Shown here: one piece after another, positions 58,132-64,000 of the stretch
How the letters are laid out: each line of letters begins with the position of its first letter
Numbering within the stretch: position 1 is the first letter of the stretch
Assembly: GCA_017645945.1 (NCBI GenBank)
Contig: JAGCNL010000016.1
Location: forward strand, 140,244-204,243
Direction of reading: 5' to 3'
DNA from: Salinivirgaceae bacterium
GTDB lineage: Bacteria; Bacteroidota; Bacteroidia; Bacteroidales; SZUA-534
DNA: 64,000 nt
Made by a program: the position numbers and the translations under genes
Notes under the pieces: model-generated
Database searches by the model: none
What the model was told of the DNA's origin: nothing
Seen by the model: only the letters and a program-made list of their open reading frames with translations

Positions 58132-60135
58132 TTATTTGTCAGTTTTCTCGAAATTTTCTAATCCTTCATCCAAAAACTCAACAAACTCATTGACATTCAG
58201 ATTGTAACCCATTGGCTCGGTAAGCAGGTTGCCGTCGGTGTCAAGCAGGCAATAATATGGTTGTGCGTTGATGTTGAAGCGGCTGATTTGAATGTCGGCG
58301 TTTTTTTTGCCGATAGTTTTCTTGATTTTTCCGTCGTAGGACGATGTGAACCATTCTTCTTCGGGCAGCATGGTTTTGTCGTCAACATACAGAGCCACAA
58401 CGACATAGTCATCGGTGAGGCGTCTCATCACTTCTTTATCCGACCACACGCGCGATTCCATCTCACGGCAGTTGACGCAGCCGTGGCCCGTGAAATCGAT
58501 AAACAGCGGCTTGTTTTGCTCTTTGGCGCACTCGAGTGCCTGCTCGTAGTCGAAATAGCCTTGCAGATGGTGCGGCAGATGGAGCAAGTCGGCATATTTT
58601 GGCGTGCTGCACAGATAGTCGTCGTAGTCGTCATCGTTTTGGATGGCTGAGAGGTCGAAATCGATGGTTGTCTGCGGCGGCAGATATCCCGAAAGGGCCT
58701 TTAACGGAGCGCCCCACATTCCAGGAATCAGGTAGATGGTGAATGCCGATGTGAGCAGTCCGAGCAGCAGACGTGCCACTTTCGGCGGGTCGTTTTTTGT
58801 TTCGCCAATCTGCAGTTTTCCAAGCAGATACAAACCAAGTAGGGCGAAATCGGCAATCCAGATGGCAAGATAGACTTCGCGGTCCAGAATGCCCCAGTGG
58901 TAGGTTTGGTCGGCAACGCTCAGGAATTTCAAGCCGAGCGCAATCTCAATGAAGCCCAGCGTAACCTTGACGGTGTTGAGCCAACTGCCTGATTTTGGCA
59001 GTTTTGTGAGCCACGACGGAAAAAATGCCAGCAAAGTGAACGGCAATGCGAAAGCCGCCGAGAAGGCCAGCATTGTGATAATCGGTTCCCAAATGTCGCC
59101 TTGCGTCGATTTCACAAGGATTGTGCCCACAATGGGACCAGTGCATGAGAACGACACCAGAACCAGCGTCAGAGCCATGAAGAGTACGCCAACCAGTCCG
59201 CCTTTGTTCGATTTTGAATCAGCTTTGTTGATTAGCGAGCTGGGCAGAACAATCTCGAACGCACCCAGAAACGATGCTGCAAACACCATGAAAATGATGA
59301 AAAACAGCACGTTAGGCAACCAGTGCGTTGACAGCCAGTTGAAAATGTCGGCTGTAACCGATTGTCCGCCAATCAGATATGTGGCAATGATGATGATTGC
59401 GATTGGAATGGTGTAGAGCGCCACAATTGCAAGCCCGAAAGCTGAAGCCATTGAACGCGAGCGGCCTTTGTTCTGCTCGTTTTTCAGGAAGAACGATACT
59501 GTCATCGGCACCATTGGGAAGACGCACGGCGTGAGCAGAGCTGCAAAGCCCCAGAGAATGGCCTCAAGAATCACCTTCCAGATGGAGTTTGAGTTGGCGG
59601 TGCGCACAACGGGTTCGCTTTCAGTTAGTTTTGCGCCGTCCGATGGCTCGGCAGGGGTGTCAACTGAACTTTGTCCGCCGTCCAGAATCGACAGGCTGAA
59701 CTCTTTGTCGCCCATCACGCACATCTCGTCGGAGCAGGTTTGGTATTCAATTTTGCCGATTACAGTGGGAGCGGGGCCAGTCACCTTGACGGTTTGGGCA
59801 AACAGAGCCTCGTTACAGAAGAAACGCACCATTGCGCCGGCAATCTCGTCTTTCTCCTCCACCACGTTAGACAGCTCGCGCACGGTGTCAACCAATTCAG
59901 CATCAGTCAGTTGCTCGAATGAGAATTTTGTAGGCAGCGAGTAGTTGCCTTTGGGCAGATACTGCGCGAAGATGTGCCAGCCGTTGTCAATCTTAGCTTT
60001 GAAGGTGATTTGATACTCGTTTTCGCCGGTTTTTTGGCTGCTGATGTCCCATTTCACTGGGTCCTGAATCTGCGCGGTGGCTGTTGTGGCCAGCAGTGTG
60101 GCCATCGCGACAACAAAATGTTTAAAGATGCTCAT
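58132..60135 (-). CDS. dsbD: Thiol:disulfide interchange protein DsbD
   Basis: 667 residues with signal peptide (MSIFKHFVVAMATLLATTATAQ). Domains: periplasmic DsbD-alpha-like part 25-140 (NGWHIFAQYLPKGNYSLPTKF), transmembrane CcdA-like part about 190-480 with the reactive cysteines in LTPCVFPMVP and SFSCTGPIVG, and C-terminal thioredoxin domain with CVNC (GHGCVNCREMESRVW). It carries electrons from cytoplasmic thioredoxin to periplasmic reductases, keeping Cys reduced for cytochrome maturation and disulfide repair. The thioredoxin active site CVNC differs from E. coli CVAC but is usual in Bacteroidota. Single gene. Confidence 0.95.
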   Translation of the reverse strand: MSIFKHFVVAMATLLATTATAQIQDPVKWDISSQKTGENEYQITFKAKIDNGWHIFAQYLPKGNYSLPTKFSFEQLTDAELVDTVRELSNVVEEKDEIAGAMVRFFCNEALFAQTVKVTGPAPTVIGKIEYQTCSDEMCVMGDKEFSLSILDGGQSSVDTPAEPSDGAKLTESEPVVRTANSNSIWKVILEAILWGFAALLTPCVFPMVPMTVSFFLKNEQNKGRSRSMASAFGLAIVALYTIPIAIIIIATYLIGGQSVTADIFNWLSTHWLPNVLFFIIFMVFAASFLGAFEIVLPSSLINKADSKSNKGGLVGVLFMALTLVLVSFSCTGPIVGTILVKSTQGDIWEPIITMLAFSAAFALPFTLLAFFPSWLTKLPKSGSWLNTVKVTLGFIEIALGLKFLSVADQTYHWGILDREVYLAIWIADFALLGLYLLGKLQIGETKNDPPKVARLLLGLLTSAFTIYLIPGMWGAPLKALSGYLPPQTTIDFDLSAIQNDDDYDDYLCSTPKYADLLHLPHHLQGYFDYEQALECAKEQNKPLFIDFTGHGCVNCREMESRVWSDKEVMRRLTDDYVVVALYVDDKTMLPEEEWFTSSYDGKIKKTIGKKNADIQISRFNINAQPYYCLLDTDGNLLTEPMGYNLNVNEFVEFLDEGLENFEKTDK

Positions 60136-60238
60136 AACCGTCTTTTTTAATTTTGCGCTAAATTAAAAAAACTATTGTTGTCTGCTTCAATAGATTGACG
60201 TTGGCACTATACGTTTTTCATTGCGCCAACAGGGCGAT

Positions 60239-60397
60239 TCACTCTTTTATTTGGCATTTGTCGCACCCGCAGCTGCAGTTTGCTCCATCGCCGCAGCCAC
60301 AGTCGTTTCCGCGGCCGTTAATACGGTCGTAAAGCCGTTTGGCGAAGAAGATGACCGCCGCCGCAATCAGAATCCAGACTATGATGGTTTGAAGCAT
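60239..60397 (-). CDS. FeoB-associated Cys-rich membrane protein (52 residues)
   Basis: Small gene with ATG at 60397 and TGA ending at 60239. One N-terminal membrane helix (MLQTIIVWILIAAAVIFFAK) is followed by a short cytoplasmic tail with eight residues of spaced Cys pattern (CGCG, NCSCGCDKC). This matches the FeoB-associated Cys-rich family, which is often found after feoB and may bind iron or support FeoB. Here it is separated from feoAB by one AT-rich lipoprotein gene, yet it keeps the same strand. Its role is not established. Confidence 0.85.
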   Translation of the reverse strand: MLQTIIVWILIAAAVIFFAKRLYDRINGRGNDCGCGDGANCSCGCDKCQIKE

Positions 60398-60468
60398 TAT
60401 ATATAATAGATTTGTTACTTGATTTTCGCTTGCTAGTAAGATTTGTTATTTAGCTATATAACAATGAT

Positions 60469-60906
60469 TTAGTATTGTTTGTAGAATATTTCAATAATGA
60501 TGGAATCAACCTTTTGCAGTTTGATATCTGGTAATATTTCCGTTGTGACTGTTTCTTTTTTCTCATCAAAGCATACACCATCACTGCATATCCATCCTCC
60601 CTCTTTGGCATTTGTTTTATTTACACTAAAATGTAAACGACGCTCAGACCCCCAAGTATCTTCAAAAATATAATCTTCTAAAATATCTTCTTGATAAATA
60701 ATAAAATACTCGTATCTATCACAATTTTTTTTGTACTTCTCGTAATATGATTCTTCAACGATGCTTGATCCTCCTAATGCGATTATACATTTATTCCCAA
60801 TATAATATGTAGTGAAGCAATTAGGTAATTCGTAATGGTCAATGAAAATGCAAGACTGCATTGTAAACGGCAATCCTGCAAATAAAAGCAATGATATTTT
60901 TTTCAT
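60469..60906 (-). CDS. Hypothetical lipoprotein inserted in the feo locus
   Basis: 145 residues; the start at 60906 (MKKISLLLFAGLPFTMQSC) gives a lipoprotein signal with Cys at 19. The frame remains open upstream into feoB but those residues are out of frame with it. Not recognised. The mature part has many Tyr, Ile, Glu and two Cys pairs (NC...KC, WICSDGVC), suggesting disulfides. Base composition is clearly more AT-rich than feoAB and the flanking Cys-rich gene, and it splits the usual feoB-Cys-rich neighbour pair, so it is probably a later insertion. Confidence 0.65.
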   Translation of the reverse strand: MKKISLLLFAGLPFTMQSCIFIDHYELPNCFTTYYIGNKCIIALGGSSIVEESYYEKYKKNCDRYEYFIIYQEDILEDYIFEDTWGSERRLHFSVNKTNAKEGGWICSDGVCFDEKKETVTTEILPDIKLQKVDSIIIEIFYKQY

Positions 60907-60977
60907 TTCTGTATAATTCAGAATTATCCATAATGCAAAAATACAAAAATACAAATCGAATGCTTTAATTCTAACTC

Positions 60978-63470
60978 CTAAATTATGATGCTTCCAATCT
61001 GGAACACAGCAAATGCCACAAGCCATGCGAGTGCGGTGGTGTAGCAGCCTGTGAGGATAGCCCATTTGCGCCCGCCTTCCTTCTTGATGGCCGTAATTGC
61101 CGCAATGCAAGGCATATAGATGAGCACAAATATCATCATGCTGAAGGCAACAAGTGGATTGAACACCTTCTCGCCTTTGTGCGGTCCGGTTTTGTAGGTC
61201 TGTTGCTGCAGTTTGGTTTGCAGGGCTGCAGTGTCGTCATCGCTGTCGCCGGCTTGGTAGAGAACGCCCATTGTGCTTACAACCACTTCTTTAGCGGCTA
61301 ATCCAGTCAGCAGGCATACTCCGATTTTCCAGTCGAATCCCAGCGGACGGATGACAGGCTCAATGAAATGCCCGAGCCGCCCGATGTACGATTTCTCAAG
61401 GTGCTCGGCTTCTTTTTCGAATTGGAGCTGCTCAATGCTTACGGCTTTCTGGCTGTCAGTCAGTGTGGTATCTTCAGCCAGCAGGGCAATCGTCATATCG
61501 TACGGGATTGAATAGTGAACCTTCTGCGGGAAGTGCCCAAGCGCCCATATGATTATCGACGCGAACAGAATCACCGTTCCCATTTTTTTCAGATACTGCG
61601 CGCTCTTATCCCACATGTGTACCAGCGTGTTACGCAGTGTTGGGATGCGGTAGGGCGGCAGCTCCATAACAAACGGAGCCTCGCTGTGTTTGAAGAACAA
61701 GCGTTTGAAAGCAATGGCCGACAGTATCGCTAAAGCGATGCCTATCAGATATATTGCCAGCAGAATAAGTGCCTGATGCGAGCTGAAGAATGCCGAAATC
61801 AGCAATATGAATACCGGCAGCCGCGCGCTGCACGACATAAACGGCACAATCAGCATTGTGAGCAGGCGGTCTTTCTTGTTCTCGAGCGTGCGGGTGGCCA
61901 TGATGGCGGGCACGTTGCAGCCGAAGCCCATCACAAGCGGAATGAACGATTTGCCGTGAAGGCCGATTTTGTGCATTGCCACGTCCATGATGAACGCTGC
62001 CCGAGCCATATAGCCCGTATCTTCCATAATGGATATGAACAGGAACAAAATCAATATGTTAGGCAGAAAGACGATGACGCCGCCAACGCCGCTCACAATA
62101 CCATCAATGAGCATATCGTGCAGCAGTCCTTCGGGAATCACTCCCGACAGGAAGTCGCTGAGCCAGTCCACTCCAGCCTCAATCCAGTCCATCGGGTATT
62201 GCCCGAGCGTGAAAGTGGCTTGGAACATCAGCCACATGAAGAAGATGAATGCAGGTATACCCAACCATTTGTGAGTCAATATTTTGTCGATGCGGTAGCC
62301 TTTGCCGTTGTCGGGTTGCTGCGACGGGAAGAAGGTCTCTTTCAGTGCGCCGCGGATGAAGCCATAACGGGCGTCTGCAAGCACGGTCTCCGCCTGGTTG
62401 CCGTACTCACGTTCAAGTTCGGCGCGTTCCTTGTCGGCCCACTCAATGATGTGGTTGGCGTCGGGGTGTGCGGCAATGTTTTTGATGAAAATCTTGTCGC
62501 CCTCAAGCAGTTTGATGGCCGCAAAACGCGGATAGTATTTCTCGTTAAGTAGTTGATGCTGTTCAATTTCCGATTTCACCACGCCGATGGCCTGCTCAAT
62601 GTTTCGGCCGTAGTTCACTTGAATCTGGCGGACATCGGTGTCGCGTTCCTCAAACACTTCTATAATCCTGTCGAACAAAGTGTTAAGACCAGCACCGTCG
62701 CGGCCGTTGGTTGGCACAAACGGAATGCCGAGCATCTTGCCAAGCATATCGTAGTCGAGGCGGTCGCCCTTGCGTTCCAGCTCGTCGAACATGTTCAGCG
62801 CCACAACCATCTTGATATTCATCGCGATAAGCTGCGTGGTGAGGTAGAGGTTGCGCTCAAGGTTCGATGCGTCGATGACGTTCAGAATGATGTCGGGATT
62901 CTCTTCGAAAATGTGCTTGCGGACGTAGAGTTCCTCAGGCGTATATTCTGATATTGAGTAAGTTCCAGGCAGGTCGGTGATGTTGATGGTATAGCCTTTG
63001 TGATTGACGCTGGCCATTTTGGTGTCAACCGTAACGCCGCTGTAGTTGCCCACCTTCTCGTGGCGGCCTGTGGCGTGGTTGAAGAGCGATGTCTTGCCGC
63101 AGTTGGGGTTTCCAACAAGGGCGATGTTGATGGTGTGGCTCATCTGCGTTGCGCGGTTGCGGAAAGGCTCCGAAATCAGCGCGTCCTTATCAAAGTTCTC
63201 GCCTTGATTTGTTGTTGCGTTGGGGTCGGTGACAACTTCAATCAGCTCGGCCTCGCTCCGCCGCAGCGACACGTGATAGCCAAGCAGTTCGTATTCAATC
63301 GGGTCCTTCAGCGGTGCGTATTTTATCAGTCTGATGCTTGTGCCCGACACAAAGCCCATTTCAGTAATCCGTTTGCGGAAAGCGCCGTGCCCCAGCACTT
63401 TGGTGATGATAGCCGGCTTGCTGTCAGTCAGTTCCGACAGTCGTTTTTTGTTGAAAATCGCTTCCTCCAT
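60978..63470 (-). CDS. feoB: Ferrous iron transporter, FeoA-FeoB fusion
   Basis: 830 residues. Residues 1-80 are FeoA, an SH3-like domain (ITEMGFVSGTSIRLIKYAPLKDPIEYELLG). Then a G domain: GNPNCGKTSLFN (G1), YSGVTVDTK (G2), DLPGTYSI (G3), ALNMFDE (G4). After it lies the FeoB membrane part with paired Gate motifs (FGCNVPAIMATR, FMSCSARLPVF) and FeoB_C. It imports Fe2+ across the inner membrane and depends on GTP hydrolysis. The fusion is common in Bacteroidota. A TACATTTG promoter lies at 63491-63498. Iron regulation is expected, but no Fur box could be assigned with confidence. Confidence 0.97.
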   Translation of the reverse strand: MEEAIFNKKRLSELTDSKPAIITKVLGHGAFRKRITEMGFVSGTSIRLIKYAPLKDPIEYELLGYHVSLRRSEAELIEVVTDPNATTNQGENFDKDALISEPFRNRATQMSHTINIALVGNPNCGKTSLFNHATGRHEKVGNYSGVTVDTKMASVNHKGYTINITDLPGTYSISEYTPEELYVRKHIFEENPDIILNVIDASNLERNLYLTTQLIAMNIKMVVALNMFDELERKGDRLDYDMLGKMLGIPFVPTNGRDGAGLNTLFDRIIEVFEERDTDVRQIQVNYGRNIEQAIGVVKSEIEQHQLLNEKYYPRFAAIKLLEGDKIFIKNIAAHPDANHIIEWADKERAELEREYGNQAETVLADARYGFIRGALKETFFPSQQPDNGKGYRIDKILTHKWLGIPAFIFFMWLMFQATFTLGQYPMDWIEAGVDWLSDFLSGVIPEGLLHDMLIDGIVSGVGGVIVFLPNILILFLFISIMEDTGYMARAAFIMDVAMHKIGLHGKSFIPLVMGFGCNVPAIMATRTLENKKDRLLTMLIVPFMSCSARLPVFILLISAFFSSHQALILLAIYLIGIALAILSAIAFKRLFFKHSEAPFVMELPPYRIPTLRNTLVHMWDKSAQYLKKMGTVILFASIIIWALGHFPQKVHYSIPYDMTIALLAEDTTLTDSQKAVSIEQLQFEKEAEHLEKSYIGRLGHFIEPVIRPLGFDWKIGVCLLTGLAAKEVVVSTMGVLYQAGDSDDDTAALQTKLQQQTYKTGPHKGEKVFNPLVAFSMMIFVLIYMPCIAAITAIKKEGGRKWAILTGCYTTALAWLVAFAVFQIGSIII

Positions 63471-63490
63471 ACAATTCTCACTTTCGGGCG

Positions 63491-63498
63491 CAAATGTA
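63491..63498 (-). promoter_or_regulatory. -7 promoter element (TACATTTG) of feoAB
   Basis: Exact TAnnTTTG on the minus strand, 20 bases before the ATG at 63470. Confidence 0.65.
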
Positions 63499-63591
63499 TT
63501 TTAAATATGTGTCGAACGACTGCTAAAAATGTCATTATAAATTGTGATTTTTTCCCCAGCCTGTAATCATTTGTTATGAGGCGCGTAACCA

Positions 63592-63625
63592 CAAAAAAAG
63601 GCGAACCCCGAAAGATTCGCCTTTA
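63592..63625 (-). terminator. Terminator of the carboxylesterase gene
   Basis: AAAGGCGAA (63597-63605) with TTCGCCTTT (63616-63624), perfect 9-bp stem, U-run on the minus strand. Confidence 0.85.
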
Positions 63626-63646
63626 TAAAATCATTGTTTCAAATCT

Positions 63647-64000
63647 TTATTTGGCAGGAGCTGCAGCTGGAGCAGGAGCGGGCATTGGACCGAAACCGAA
63701 GCCACCACCAAGGGTTGACTTAATCGGGTCGCCCATCTCTGAATTTTCTACATCAGCGTCGTTCAGTTTGAAGAGCATAAACTTGTTGTTCTCTTTAGTG
63801 TATGGAGTCCATTCGCCACCTTGCGGGCCGTTCGGGTCGCTGTATTTTGCAAAGTTGGTCCAAGCGGTCAGCATCTTCTCTGAAAGGTCCCAGTCACCTT
63901 GAGTCCAAGGACGCCAGCAATGTTTGAGTGATTTAAATACAAACCACAGGTCAGACGAGTGGAAAGCACCTTTCAGACGTTGAGTAACTTCAGGGTGTGA
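63647..64000 (-). CDS. Carboxylesterase-family protein, C-terminal part (5' truncated by window)
   Basis: The last 117 residues of a type-B carboxylesterase-like protein; the start is beyond the window. It shows the family's C-terminal signature: GAFHSSDLWFVF (with the catalytic His in the HS position of the usual H(G/S)xE/D context), LSEKMLTAWTNFAKYSDPNG and EWTPYTKENNKFMLF. The end is an unusual low-complexity tail of Ala and Pro (GPMPAPAPAAAPAK). Such esterases hydrolyse ester bonds on small molecules or plant polymers. The catalytic Ser and the acid residue are outside the window, so activity cannot be judged. Confidence 0.82.
   Translation of the reverse strand, partial: SHPEVTQRLKGAFHSSDLWFVFKSLKHCWRPWTQGDWDLSEKMLTAWTNFAKYSDPNGPQGGEWTPYTKENNKFMLFKLNDADVENSEMGDPIKSTLGGGFGFGPMPAPAPAAAPAK

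Noticed and set aside
1..64000. DGR reverse transcriptase, integrase, prophage or transposase genes
   Set aside because: None of the real genes encodes such a product; mobility is suggested only by repeats and base composition.

Overview
The window comes from a member of the Bacteroidota, most likely order Bacteroidales. Evidence: TAnnTTTG -7 promoter motifs precede many genes, Shine-Dalgarno sequences are weak or absent, two proteins end in type IX secretion (T9SS) sorting domains, FeoA and FeoB are fused, and there are Bacteroidota-typical surface repeats (InlB/Listeria-Bacteroides, DUF285, FISUMP) and PD40-OmpA proteins. Conserved genes have balanced base composition. The stretches at about 47.1-50.0 kb and 60.4-60.9 kb are AT-rich and look acquired. 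No tRNA, rRNA or CRISPR array was seen.

Layout. 0-12.4 kb: the 3' end of gyrA, a secreted TPR protein, and one 10-kb gene for a modular surface protein of about 3358 residues. 12.5-15.3 kb: a glycosyltransferase and a POT peptide transporter. 15.4-23.2 kb: a sugar region with a NUDIX-type (NrtR/AraR-like) regulator, galK, galE, an outer-membrane barrel protein, a GPH symporter, a GH10 xylanase lipoprotein and a cytoplasmic GH43. Together they would degrade xylan-type oligosaccharides, import the products and channel galactose. 23.3-26.2 kb: two paralogous repeat proteins, only one with a T9SS sorting domain.

26.3-34.1 kb (minus strand): six closely packed genes, apparently one transcription unit with a good promoter at 34134-34163. 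In order they encode a TPR-PD40-OmpA envelope protein, YfiR, a CHASE8-like hybrid histidine kinase, a STAS protein, a kinase-RapZ fusion (AmgK-like N-terminus, RapZ-like C-terminus) and a MurU-like nucleotidyltransferase. This couples a YfiBNR-like envelope sensor to amino-sugar or peptidoglycan recycling and is the most interesting system in the window. 34.2-38.2 kb: an unknown Rossmann-like protein, a TPR protein and a second PD40-OmpA (PorE-like) protein. 38.2-42.7 kb: TrkH/TrkA potassium uptake, YqeY, a DnaQ-like exonuclease and an FAH-family hydrolase. 42.8-44.9 kb: an RSH (ppGpp) protein with a degenerate hydrolase motif.

45.0-50.2 kb is accessory: tandem FISUMP lipoproteins, a T9SS cargo with a recent internal duplication, a cyclase-fold-like protein, a PIN toxin-antitoxin pair, and unexplained inverted repeats. 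50.2-64 kb: a DASS anion transporter, a Tat-exported flavoprotein, PlsY, PEP carboxykinase, a 7TMR-SpoIIE phosphatase, DsbD, a Feo iron locus interrupted by an AT-rich lipoprotein gene, and a partial carboxylesterase.

Intergenic gaps repeatedly hold degenerate tandem repeats with a strict 7-base period but different sequence at each locus. These resemble the heptanucleotide STRRs of cyanobacteria.
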